NCBI RefSeq assembly: GCF_003991905.1
Contig: NZ_RSCL01000008.1
Location: forward strand, 124,001-188,000
Reading direction: 5' to 3'
Source of the DNA: Dulcicalothrix desertica PCC 7102
Lineage (GTDB): Bacteria; Cyanobacteriota; Cyanobacteriia; Cyanobacteriales; Nostocaceae
Length of the DNA: 64,000 bases
The stretch's first letter is position 1, and each line of letters starts with the position of its first letter. Below are positions 46,386 through 54,845 of this stretch, piece after piece. The translations under genes and the position numbers were made by a program. Below the pieces are notes generated by a model, which ran no database searches, was not told the origin of the DNA, and saw only the letters and a list, made by a program, of their open reading frames with translations.

Positions 46386-47354
46386 ATGATGCAATTATTT
46401 ATCGCATGGGTTCCTTTTCAACGTCGTTCAATATCTATGAAGTCGTATTTTGGATATGAACTTCAATTTTTATCATTTGCATTTAAAAGTCGTTTTTTAA
46501 GGCCATTAGAGTATGCTTTTAAAGCTTGGAAAACTCTAACGCTATTTTTACACCAGCATCCTCAAGTCATCTGGGTGCAACTTCCTCCAAGCCCCATACT
46601 TCATATAGCTTATTTCTATAAGATATTTTTTGACAAAACAGTTAGAATTATTGCAGACTGTCATAATGCTACTTTTCGCTCTCCTTGGATAAAAATTCCT
46701 GGAATAGTAACTCTCCTTAATCGTTGCGATTTAATTCTGATACATAATGATTTAGTCAAAGCGCAGGCCGTAGCAATTGGTGTAAATTCAGAAAAGTTAT
46801 ATGTGTTAGAAGACCCACCTGCATTAGTAGAAAATAACACAAAACTTAACCAGCAATTATTCACACACCCCTTGATTTTATGTCCCTGTTCTTTTAACTA
46901 TGATGAACCAATTCAAACAGTTTTAGATGCTGCTCGATTAACTCCAGAAATTACATATGTTCTGACAGGAAAAGTCGAACGAGCCAAAGGTATCCATGAT
47001 TTAAGTTGTATTCCAACTAATATTAAGTTCCCTGGTTTTCTTTCACAATCGGAATTCGATAATTTGCTGTGCAATGCAGATGCAATTTTAGGATTAACAA
47101 AATTAGACGGCATTCAGCTTAGTGTTGCAAATGAAGCTGTAGGGGCTGCAAAACCAATGATTCTTGCCAATACACATATTTTGAAAAAACTTTTTTACAA
47201 AGGAGCAATTTATGTAGATGCTATTGATTCTAACTCGATTGCACAAGGTTGTAAAGAAGCTTTACTGAGAAAAAATGAATTAACTCAAGCAGTTAGTGAA
47301 TTAATTATAGAACGTCAAAAACGTTGGCTTGCTCAAGCAGAAAAATTGATATAG
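46386..47354 (+). CDS. GT4-like glycosyltransferase, divergent
   Basis: 322 residues, shorter than typical GT-B enzymes. Features: WVPFQRRSISMKSYFGYEL at the N-terminus, VRIIADCHNATFRSPW, a donor half with TYVLTGKVERAKGIHD and GFLSQSEFDNLLCNADAILGLTKLDGIQLSVANEAVGA. The pattern resembles glycosyltransferase-like proteins next to WcaL homologues. Function in the locus inferred from position between GT2 and GT4 genes. Confidence 0.75.
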   Translation: MMQLFIAWVPFQRRSISMKSYFGYELQFLSFAFKSRFLRPLEYAFKAWKTLTLFLHQHPQVIWVQLPPSPILHIAYFYKIFFDKTVRIIADCHNATFRSPWIKIPGIVTLLNRCDLILIHNDLVKAQAVAIGVNSEKLYVLEDPPALVENNTKLNQQLFTHPLILCPCSFNYDEPIQTVLDAARLTPEITYVLTGKVERAKGIHDLSCIPTNIKFPGFLSQSEFDNLLCNADAILGLTKLDGIQLSVANEAVGAAKPMILANTHILKKLFYKGAIYVDAIDSNSIAQGCKEALLRKNELTQAVSELIIERQKRWLAQAEKLI

Positions 47355-47496
47355 TTGGCTCTAAATAATGAAGTCAATAAATTTTGAAATAATGAAGATA
47401 AATTTTATATATGTTAATCACAAAAATTGCTTTTACATTATGTAGTTTAAAGCTAATTTGTTTTCACGAAATCAAGAGCTAGGAGATTAGATAGTT

Positions 47497-48741
47497 ATGT
47501 CCAGTTTAGACCGAGCGAATAAAATACTGATTATTGTTGAAAACCTTCCTGTACCTTTTGACCGACGGGTATGGATGGAAGCAATTACTTTGAAGAAGGC
47601 TGGCTATGAAGTCTCAGTGATTTGCCCAATAAGTGATACTTGTAATAAAAATTATGAAGTAATTGAAGGAATTCATATCTATCGTCATCCACTTCCTGTA
47701 GAAGAGAGTTCTGTCAAGGGTTATCTTAGAGAATATGCTTGGGCTGTGTATTGGCAGTTCCGTTTAGCGCACAAGGTTTGGCAAACACAGGGTTTCGATA
47801 CCGTCCACATTTGTAATCCCCCAGACTTACTTTTTTTGACAGCAGGATGGTTCAAACTATTTCATGGTGTAAAAGTTATCTTCGACCACCACGACTTGAG
47901 TCCAGAAATGTACATTGCTAAGTACAACCGCAAAGATATTTTTTACCACGGTTTGCGTTGGGCAGAACGTTTGACTTATGCAATAGCAGACCTTGCCATC
48001 GCCACAAATGAATCCCACCGAAAGGTAGCTATTACCAGAGGTGGTAAAAAGCCAGAGGAAGTTTTTATCGTCCGGAGTGCGCCAGACCTTTCACGCTTTA
48101 CTTTAATGCCTCCAAATCCAATCTACAAAAAAGGTAAAAAATTCTTGATAGGCTACATGGGTGTTATGGGTGAACCAGAGGGTATTGACTATTTGCTGAG
48201 AATCGTGCAGTACCTAGTTCAGAAGGAGAATCGCAAAAATATTCACTTCATGCTAATTGGAAATGGCCCCGCAAAAGATCGGCTAGAAACTTTAGCAGTT
48301 GAATTGGGGATTACAGAATATATAGAATTTACTGGATTTAAAACTGGTAAAGAACTTTTAGAACGCCTTTCTACTTGCGATGTTTGTGTAGAACCATCCC
48401 CAACATCTGTTTATAACGAACACTGTACAATGAATAAAATATTAGAGTACATGGCTTTAGGGAAACCGATTGTTCAGTTCGATTTACGAGAGGGAAGACG
48501 TTCAGCACAGGAGGCTTCTCTATACGCCAAGCCAAATGATGAAATAGAGTTTGCTTATAGAATCATTGAATTGCTGGATTCTCCGCAACTTCGCCAATCT
48601 ATGGGAGCGGAAGGAAGACGACGAATGGAAGAAATTCTTGAATGGCGCCATCAAGCACCAAAACTGTTGGATGCTTATTTTGCTATTTCCCCACTATCAA
48701 AGTTATCACCGAAAAATCTTGTTCGTTATTCAAGTAATTAA
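47497..48741 (+). CDS. GT4-family glycosyltransferase
   Basis: 414 residues. IVENLPVPFDRRVWMEAITLKKAGYEV at the N-terminus is common in EPS GT4 enzymes; then HHDLSPEMYIAKY, IGYMGVMGEPEGIDYLLR and the donor segment PSPTSVYNEHCTMNKILEYMALGKP, with the E-x-M pair. ATG with AGGAG ten bases upstream. The downstream sugar transferase begins 99 bp later. Confidence 0.9.
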   Translation: MSSLDRANKILIIVENLPVPFDRRVWMEAITLKKAGYEVSVICPISDTCNKNYEVIEGIHIYRHPLPVEESSVKGYLREYAWAVYWQFRLAHKVWQTQGFDTVHICNPPDLLFLTAGWFKLFHGVKVIFDHHDLSPEMYIAKYNRKDIFYHGLRWAERLTYAIADLAIATNESHRKVAITRGGKKPEEVFIVRSAPDLSRFTLMPPNPIYKKGKKFLIGYMGVMGEPEGIDYLLRIVQYLVQKENRKNIHFMLIGNGPAKDRLETLAVELGITEYIEFTGFKTGKELLERLSTCDVCVEPSPTSVYNEHCTMNKILEYMALGKPIVQFDLREGRRSAQEASLYAKPNDEIEFAYRIIELLDSPQLRQSMGAEGRRRMEEILEWRHQAPKLLDAYFAISPLSKLSPKNLVRYSSN

Positions 48742-48840
48742 GTTGAGTTTTAAATAGTTAGTTTGTATTTATATAAATTAACTAATTTGTACGTACATTT
48801 AGCTTAAGAACAAAATTATCAAGAGGTATAGAAGCGAATC

Positions 48841-50268
48841 GTGACTTACAAATCATTACCGCTAGTAGCTTTTAAACCAGATTTAAGGTCAGCAAAAGGC
48901 GCCCAAATTCAGCGAGGATTCATAGTTCGATTACTTCGGGTAATCACATTGGTAATTTTAGATGCTGTATCCTTAGTTTTAGCATGGAGGCTAGCAATAT
49001 ATTTCGGGACTCCAATTCAATCACCTTGGACACAAGAAGTATCTTTTCTATTACTAAATGTAACTGTTGGACTTACTATCTTCATAACTTCAGGTTTATA
49101 CAAAGCTGGTACTAATCGTCGTAACTATACGCGCGTTATTAAAGCCATTTCACTTTCTTCTATTCTGCTGCTACTCATTGGCTTTCTCTATGCTCCTGAA
49201 GTATATGTATCGCGCTCAATTTTCTTGCTCTCTTGGTTATTGTCTGTAATTTTTACTTGTGCTTCTCGCTTTATCTTTGATACCAGTACAAAACTTCTCC
49301 GTAATCAAGGCGCCGTGCGTCACGCTATCTTTCTAATTACTGATTTAGAAGAGCAACAAGAGCAAGTTAATTTGATAGAAAAAGAAAATTGCTACATAGT
49401 TCAAGGTGTTGCTGATTCGAGTTGTCTTGATTTAGCTAATCGTGAACAGACATTGCAGTATCTACGCGAACTCGGTGTAGTGGAAGCTTTTGTTTCTTGG
49501 AGTTCTATTAAAGACCGCTTGTATATTTGCTGGCATTTTTATACTGCTGGCATTACAATTCGTATACTGCCGAATAAGCGCGAGCTATATCACCCCAAAT
49601 CTCAAGTTTGGATGCTTGGCGACCTTCCTTGTCTAACTATTCCGGCGCCTATTGTTGCTGGTACTGATTTTTGGCTGAAACGAATTTTTGATTTGGTTTG
49701 TTCGACAATACTATTAATTGCTTTTTCGCCACTGTACATTAGTATTGCTCTGCTCATCAAACTTGACTCTCCAGGGCCTATTTTCTTTAAGCAAGACCGA
49801 GTGGGGTTACATAGTAAAAAGTTTAAAATTTGGAAGTTCAGAACTATGGTGACGAATGCAGAAAAACTACAGGCTGCATTAGAAGCCAAAAATGAAATTA
49901 AAGATGGGGTACTGTTTAAACTTAAAGATGACCCACGCATTACTAAAGTTGGTAAGTTTTTACGTCGCTATAGTCTTGATGAGTTGCCACAGTTATTTAA
50001 TGTGGTACTTGGTGAAATGAGTTTAGTTGGTCCACGTCCACTTCCGTTACGTGATGTGGAACGTTTTAAGACTATGCATTTTATTCGTCAGGAAGTTCTG
50101 CCTGGTATAACTGGTTTATGGCAAGTGTCTGGACGTTCGGATATTGATAATTTTGAAGAGGGTGTGCGATTGGATATTACTTATATTGAAAATTGGTCGG
50201 TTTGGCTTGATTTGAAAATTTTGTTCAAAACTGTTGGGGTTGTGTTTAATAAAACTGGCGCCTATTAA
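48841..50268 (+). CDS. initiating polyprenyl phosphoglycosyl transferase (WcaJ/WbaP type)
   Basis: 475 residues. Four N-terminal membrane helices (~30-140), a Rossmann-like CoA-binding-type domain (~150-260), and the catalytic domain from KRIFDLVCSTILLIAF, with KQDRVGLHSKKFKIWKFRTM, SLDELPQLFNVVLGEMSLVGPRP and GITGLWQVSGRSD. It transfers a sugar-1-phosphate to undecaprenyl phosphate, the first step of repeat-unit synthesis. Start GTG 48841 with AGAGGT upstream. Last gene of the locus and back in GGCGCC-rich DNA (four sites). Confidence 0.93.
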   Translation: MTYKSLPLVAFKPDLRSAKGAQIQRGFIVRLLRVITLVILDAVSLVLAWRLAIYFGTPIQSPWTQEVSFLLLNVTVGLTIFITSGLYKAGTNRRNYTRVIKAISLSSILLLLIGFLYAPEVYVSRSIFLLSWLLSVIFTCASRFIFDTSTKLLRNQGAVRHAIFLITDLEEQQEQVNLIEKENCYIVQGVADSSCLDLANREQTLQYLRELGVVEAFVSWSSIKDRLYICWHFYTAGITIRILPNKRELYHPKSQVWMLGDLPCLTIPAPIVAGTDFWLKRIFDLVCSTILLIAFSPLYISIALLIKLDSPGPIFFKQDRVGLHSKKFKIWKFRTMVTNAEKLQAALEAKNEIKDGVLFKLKDDPRITKVGKFLRRYSLDELPQLFNVVLGEMSLVGPRPLPLRDVERFKTMHFIRQEVLPGITGLWQVSGRSDIDNFEEGVRLDITYIENWSVWLDLKILFKTVGVVFNKTGAY

Positions 50269-50276
50269 TAATTTGA

Positions 50277-50303
50277 GGGCGGGCAGGGATGCCCGCTCCA
50301 CAA
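50277..50303. repeat. dispersed hairpin repeat, GGCATCCTTGCC family
   Basis: GGGCGGGC-AGGGAT-GCCCGCTC followed by CACAAT lies between the last polysaccharide gene and the convergent 85-residue gene; likely terminates both. Confidence 0.65.
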
Positions 50304-50312
50304 TAAATTTTT

Positions 50313-50570
50313 TTACAATACACCTTCTGTGTCCGGCGCCACAATTTCACCTTCGCCGATTTCCAACATCATGTCTTGATCGGTTATTAATTCGCTTAAT
50401 TCTTTGACTTGTAGGTTCATATCTTCGCAAGCTTTGCGTAAGTCTCTGGCAAACTCGTTGAGATTATCACCATAACCGCATTGTCGTGCAGCGGTTTGTA
50501 TTCCTTGTTTGGCATTCGCACGCGCGCAGTCTACTAGTTCTGTGCCTTGTAATTTTTCTAGAGATGCCAT
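50313..50570 (-). CDS. small conserved-type hypothetical protein
   Basis: 85 residues, acidic, helical: MASLEKLQGTELVDCARANAKQGIQTAARQCGYGDNLNEFARDLRKACEDM and an acidic tail with EIGEGEIVAPDTEG. Two Cys in the first half. No signal or known domain; it looks like a single-domain cyanobacterial protein of unknown role. It lies after the SDR gene on the same strand, separated by 174 bp with its own hairpins, so co-transcription is doubtful. Confidence 0.65.
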   Translation of the reverse strand: MASLEKLQGTELVDCARANAKQGIQTAARQCGYGDNLNEFARDLRKACEDMNLQVKELSELITDQDMMLEIGEGEIVAPDTEGVL

Positions 50571-50654
50571 TACTTTATCCTTTATTTTATATTCGCCACT
50601 TTGGTTAAAGTAACAATTTATATTTATTGAGTCTTCTTTCTTACGGTTGAAATA

Positions 50655-50730
50655 TTAATCCCCCCTAACCCCCCTTGATAAGGGGGGAACAAGATAGAGA
50701 ATTCTTAGCCCCCGAATTTGCGGGGGGGTT
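50655..50730. repeat. two GC hairpins (CCCCCCTAACCCCCCTTG... and CCCCCGAATTTGCGGGGG)
   Basis: First an imperfect CCCCCC(TTGATAA)GGGGGG hairpin, then CCCCCG-AATTTG-CGGGGG at about 50710-50728. The second, on the minus strand, sits just after the SDR stop and is followed by TAAGAATT, a plausible terminator. Confidence 0.6.
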
Positions 50731-50744
50731 GCTGCTTCTCAATA

Positions 50745-51599
50745 TTAACCATTGATGACGGCGCCACCATTTGGATGCAATACTTGACCTGTTATATATG
50801 ATGAGTCGTCTGAAGCTAGGAATACATAGCTTGGCGCCACTTCTTCGGGTTGTCCTGCCCGCTGCATTGGTACTTGTTTACCAAAATTAGCTACTTTTTC
50901 TTCAGGGAATGTTGCAGGTATTAAAGGTGTCCATATTGGCCCTGGTGCAACACCGTTAACGCGAATGCCTTTTTCTACTAAGTTTTGTGATAGCGAACGG
51001 GTGAAAGCTACAATGGCGCCTTTGGTAGAAGAATAATCTAGTAATTGCGGATTGCCTTTATAGGCAGTAACTGAAGTTGTGTTAATAATTGCACTACCTT
51101 CGTGTAGGTGCTTCATTGCCGCTTTGGTCATGAAGAACATTGAAAAAATGTTTGTACGGAAGGTTTTTTCTAATTGTTCTTCGGTAATATCTTCTATACT
51201 TTCTTGCGGATGCTGTTCGGCAGCGTTGTTGACTAAAATATCTAGCTTGCCCAATTCGTCTACAGTTTGCTGAACTGCTTGCTGGCAAAAAGATTCTGAA
51301 CCAATATCACCTGCTATTGTAACCGCGCGACGACCGTATTTCTCAACTAGATGCTTTGTTTCTTTGGCATCTTCGTGTTCGCTTAAGTAAAGAATTGCTA
51401 CGTCGGCGCCTTCTTTTGCATAGGCAATGGCAACAGCACGTCCGATACCACTATCGGCGCCTGTAATTAATGCGACTTTATTCTCTAATTTACCACTACC
51501 CCGATATTTTTCATCATCAGATACGGGTTTTGGAGTCATTTGCGCTTCAGAACCTGGTAACTCTTGAGATTGTGGTGGCTGTAATTGTTCTTGTGGCAT
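50745..51599 (-). CDS. short-chain dehydrogenase/reductase, YghA-like
   Basis: 284 residues. An N-terminal ~38-residue Pro/Gln-rich lead is followed by the classical SDR fold: ALITGADSGIGRAVAIAY (cofactor), LVNNAA (NNAA), INTTSV with the catalytic Ser, YSSTKGA with Tyr-x3-Lys, and GVAPGPIWTPLIP. The lead plus sequence matches the YghA/general-stress-protein-39-like subgroup, NADP(H)-dependent and often stress-induced. Substrate unknown. Six GGCGCC sites. Confidence 0.9.
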   Translation of the reverse strand: MPQEQLQPPQSQELPGSEAQMTPKPVSDDEKYRGSGKLENKVALITGADSGIGRAVAIAYAKEGADVAILYLSEHEDAKETKHLVEKYGRRAVTIAGDIGSESFCQQAVQQTVDELGKLDILVNNAAEQHPQESIEDITEEQLEKTFRTNIFSMFFMTKAAMKHLHEGSAIINTTSVTAYKGNPQLLDYSSTKGAIVAFTRSLSQNLVEKGIRVNGVAPGPIWTPLIPATFPEEKVANFGKQVPMQRAGQPEEVAPSYVFLASDDSSYITGQVLHPNGGAVING

Positions 51600-52358
51600 A
51601 ACAAAACTTAAAATTAATTAACTATCAGCCGCAATTAAAAACTAAACCTTGGATTGATTACTCTCTCCAAGGTAATAAAGATGTGTGTGTGTTCCCATGT
51701 GCATTGCTAGTTACTACTGGTATTCAATAATCAAGGTAAAATTACTTTTTATTGCCTCACACCCAAAATTATACCTTCGTAACCGACAACGCTATTTACT
51801 CACAAGCCTATTGCAATAAAGGATTGTTTGTAAACTTGTTTATACAATTTAAACTCTCTTTAAAATTAATTAATCGTTCTTCTGATATAAAGAAATAATA
51901 AAAAAATTCCGAATATCTCAACCTTGAGATATAAGAAACCAGGTTTCTAGCCCAAATTTTTGTTTATATTACAAGTTATGACAAAGAAACCTGGTTTCTA
52001 GGATTTTTTTGGATACAAGAAAGGATACAAGAAACCTGGTTTCTACCCCCAAATTTTTATTTATATTACAAGTTATGACAAAGAAACCTGGTTTCTAGGA
52101 TTTTTTTGGATACAAGAAAGGATACAAGAAACCTGGTTTCTACCCCCAAATTTTTGTTTATATTACAAGTTATGACAAAGAAACCAGGTTTCTAGGGTTT
52201 TTTGAGCAAAACTGCTTCTTTAGAGTAATTGCTTTCCTCACATTAATGTTCGAGATTTATATAATGTGACTTAAACACAGCAAGCATCCGCGCGTTTGTC
52301 GAGGTATACCTTTGTGTTGAGCATCTAATTGGGAGTATATGAGTGAGGCACAAGTGCT
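51600..52358. other. intergenic, 759 bp, with a tandem array
   Basis: Divergent region between the SDR and the PGM1-like ligase. The middle is the 97-bp tandem repeat (51931-52200); both flanks are AT-rich, with no frame seen and no clear operator. Promoters for both genes must lie outside the array. Confidence 0.6.
51931..52200. repeat. 97-bp tandem repeat, about 2.7 copies
   Basis: The anchor ACAAGTTATGACAAAGAAAC starts at 51971, 52068 and 52165, a strict 97-bp period. Each unit holds two AGAAACCNGGTTTCT hairpins separated by an AT-rich spacer (CCAAATTTTT..TTATATT). Copies differ by a few bases, so the array is fairly young. Confidence 0.88.
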
Positions 52359-53963
52359 ATGCAAACCTTTGATAGTAGTTCGCATGTAATAGAGCAGGTT
52401 GATACTTTCCGCGACTTGCAAACTACTTTACGCGACCGTTGGAAAACCATTGAATTATTCGACAACAGCGATGCTGATATTCTTGTCATTCCCTCGCTAA
52501 GTCTCGACCAGCGCGAACTTATGAAGGTTGAAGGTTGTGAACATTATGAAGAACGATTATTATTCTCTTTAATTAGGTTAAGAAATCCTCGGACACGGTT
52601 AGTTTACGTGACTTCAATGCCATTGCATCCGAGTGTTGTTGATTATTATTTACAGTTATTGCCAGGAATTCCCTTTTCTCACGCACGTAACCGTCTGTTA
52701 CTATTATCTACTTACGACTCATCGCAAAAGCCCCTTAGTCAAAAAATTTTAGAACGTCCTCGTTTGCTTGAGCGGATTCGTCAAGCTTTACGTTTAAACA
52801 AGTCATTTATGACGTGCTATAATTCTACCGATTTAGAGGCTGAATTATCTATAAAGTTAGGTGTGCCTCTATATGCTGCGGCGCCTGACTTACAGATATG
52901 GGGAACGAAAAGCGGTAGTAGACAAATTTTCGCAGAGTCAAATGTGCCTCATCCTGATGGAAGTCCTTTGGTTAAAACTGTTTCGGAGTTAGCGGAAGTT
53001 GCAGCACAGTTGTGGGAGCGTCAACCAACATTACAACGTATGGTTGTTAAACTCAACGAAGGTATTTCTGGTGAAGGAAATGCTTTGTTGGACTTACGAC
53101 CAATATCTCATATGGCGCCACCAAACGAGACACATTCATCTCGTGTTGCAGCAATTAAAGAAAATTTCTTGTTACTGCGCTTCCAAGCAAGCCAAGAAAG
53201 TTGGGATAATTTTTCTGGACGTATTGCAGAACTTGGCGCCATCGTCGAAGCTTTTGTAGAAGGAGAAATCAAACGTTCTCCTAGTGTACAAGGACGCATT
53301 ACTCCCACAGGTGAGGTAGAAATTTTATCTACTCACGACCAAATACTAGGTGGCCCCGATGGGCAAATATACTTAGGTTGCGAATTCCCTGCTGATGAAG
53401 CATATAGACTACGCTTACAGCAGTTGGGTTTAAAAGTTGGTCAGAATTTAGCAGAAAAAGGCGCCTTAGAGCGTTATGGTGTTGACTTTATTACCGTCCA
53501 AAAAGAAAATGGCGAGTGGGATATTCAAGCAATTGAAATTAACTTGCGAAAAGGTGGTACAACTCACCCATTCATGACGTTAAAATTGCTAACGAACGGT
53601 CGTTATAATCTTTCAACAGGTTTATTTTACAGCCAACAAGGGCGCCCGAAATACTATATTGCTACTGATAACCTACAAAAAGACCGCTATAAAGGATTAT
53701 TACCGAATGACTTGATGGATATCATTGCCCATCACCGTTTGCACTTTGACTCTGGCACTGAGACGGGAACAGTATTCCATTTGATGGGCTGTTTGTCACA
53801 GTTTGGAAAATTAGGGTTAACAAGTATTGGCGACTCGCTACAAGAGGCTGAAGATATTTACAATAAGGTCACGAAAGTTTTGGATGCAGAAACTAGTAAT
53901 AAGAATCGTGATTTTTCTAGTATTTCAGAGTATGCTTTGCCTATTTCTTGGGAAGAAGGTTAG
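52359..53963 (+). CDS. ATP-grasp ligase, PGM1-related
   Basis: 534 residues. An N-terminal domain (~1-150) resembles those of cyanobacterial ligases annotated as peptide ligase PGM1-related. The ATP-grasp part shows QRMVVKLNEGISGEGNALLDL, VEAFVEGEIKRSPSVQGRI, and the metal-binding end DIQAIEINLRKGGTTHPFMTL (E-x-N). A C-terminal ~100 residues form a PGM1_C-like tail. It would form an amide bond using ATP; pheganomycin PGM1 is the namesake. Whether it belongs with the NRPS locus that starts 0.9 kb away is open: such genes are also found alone in cyanobacteria. Confidence 0.75.
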   Translation: MQTFDSSSHVIEQVDTFRDLQTTLRDRWKTIELFDNSDADILVIPSLSLDQRELMKVEGCEHYEERLLFSLIRLRNPRTRLVYVTSMPLHPSVVDYYLQLLPGIPFSHARNRLLLLSTYDSSQKPLSQKILERPRLLERIRQALRLNKSFMTCYNSTDLEAELSIKLGVPLYAAAPDLQIWGTKSGSRQIFAESNVPHPDGSPLVKTVSELAEVAAQLWERQPTLQRMVVKLNEGISGEGNALLDLRPISHMAPPNETHSSRVAAIKENFLLLRFQASQESWDNFSGRIAELGAIVEAFVEGEIKRSPSVQGRITPTGEVEILSTHDQILGGPDGQIYLGCEFPADEAYRLRLQQLGLKVGQNLAEKGALERYGVDFITVQKENGEWDIQAIEINLRKGGTTHPFMTLKLLTNGRYNLSTGLFYSQQGRPKYYIATDNLQKDRYKGLLPNDLMDIIAHHRLHFDSGTETGTVFHLMGCLSQFGKLGLTSIGDSLQEAEDIYNKVTKVLDAETSNKNRDFSSISEYALPISWEEG

Positions 53964-54195
53964 TTGATTATTGATTGGGCTTCTTCTGTCTGTGGACTAT
54001 ATGCCTCTGTAGTAAAATAGAATACTTTGTCACCACGGAGACTATTAGGGCGCAGAGGTAGAATCTCCCGGATATCCTACTTTGAGGCAAAACTACATTT
54101 ATGTTACGCTTTGAGATACTTCTGGGCATAACACCCCTGGATCATTCATTCTGTGCTTACTCTAACGCTAAAATATAAAAAATTGAGGCGCCTGC

Positions 54196-54444
54196 ATGAA
54201 AGCGATTGAAGTGACTGGTAGTATTGACCAAAAGGGAAACCTAATTTTAGATGAGCTTATTCACGTAGAAACTTACCCTAGTCGTGTCCGGGTGATAGTA
54301 CTATTTACAGAACAAGAAGAGAGTGACCCCGACGATACACCCATAGAAGATGTTAAAGCTAGCTTGAGAAGAGGATTTGAGCAAGCTAAAGCTGGTCAAC
54401 GCTTGCCATTATCCCAAATGTGGGAGGGAATCGATGCCGAATGA
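54196..54444 (+). CDS. relN: RelN-family antitoxin (intact module)
   Basis: 82 residues. KAIEVTGSIDQKGNLILDE is an AbrB-like N-terminal strand set; SRVRVIVLF and DPDDTPIEDVKASLRRGFEQAKAGQ match the RelN antitoxin of the Synechocystis relNE module. It overlaps the toxin start by 11 bp, normal for translationally coupled TA pairs. Its leader (AAATTGAGGCGCCTGC) is repeated almost exactly before the second copy at 63108. It should neutralise the toxin and repress the operon. Confidence 0.85.
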   Translation: MKAIEVTGSIDQKGNLILDELIHVETYPSRVRVIVLFTEQEESDPDDTPIEDVKASLRRGFEQAKAGQRLPLSQMWEGIDAE

Positions 54445-54805
54445 TTTACCATTAGTTTCAATTGACTTAACTCCTGAATATAAGCAAAACTTACGTGAGC
54501 TTTCTAAACGTTATCGTAATATTCGTTCGGATACCCAATCAATAATAGGGCAGCTACAATTAGGGAACTTTACTGGAGATAGAATTGTTGGTATTGGCGA
54601 AGAATACATAGTCTATAAAGTACGAGTTCGCAACAGCAACATTCAAAAGGGTAAAAGTGCTGGGTATCGTCTGGTATATCAACTTGAGTCACCAACAAGT
54701 GTTCTGCTGATCACAATTTATTCAAAATCTGACAGAGAAGATATTGGAGCGAACGAAATTCAAGAAATTATTGGTCAATATTATAGCGACAAAAAAAAAG
54801 ATTAA
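54434..54805 (+). CDS. relE: RelE/ParE-superfamily toxin
   Basis: 123 residues from ATG 54434, which overlaps relN. The C-terminal core SAGYRLVYQLESPTSVLLITIYSKSDREDI has the RelE fold strands and basic/Tyr residues used for mRNA cleavage on the ribosome. Upstream, RELSKRYRNIRSDTQSIIGQL is the two-helix start of the fold. Complete by comparison with the family, so probably active. Followed 4 bp later by a strong hairpin terminator shared with the NRPS gene. Confidence 0.85.
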   Translation: MPNDLPLVSIDLTPEYKQNLRELSKRYRNIRSDTQSIIGQLQLGNFTGDRIVGIGEEYIVYKVRVRNSNIQKGKSAGYRLVYQLESPTSVLLITIYSKSDREDIGANEIQEIIGQYYSDKKKD

Positions 54806-54808
54806 TAG

Positions 54809-54842
54809 AGATTCCCGACCTTGTAAAAGTTGTCGGGAATCT
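54809..54842. terminator. bidirectional terminator between relE and the NRPS gene
   Basis: Perfect 11-bp stem AGATTCCCGAC / GTCGGGAATCT with a 12-base loop between the two convergent stops (54805 and 54846). On the plus strand it is followed by TAATTAAAA, on the minus strand by CTATTAATC. Confidence 0.85.
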
Positions 54843-54845
54843 TAA

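Noticed and set aside
51931-52200. Regularly spaced repeats that could suggest a CRISPR array
   Set aside because: The spacer parts repeat with the hairpin units (97-bp period), so this is a plain tandem repeat; no cas genes are nearby.
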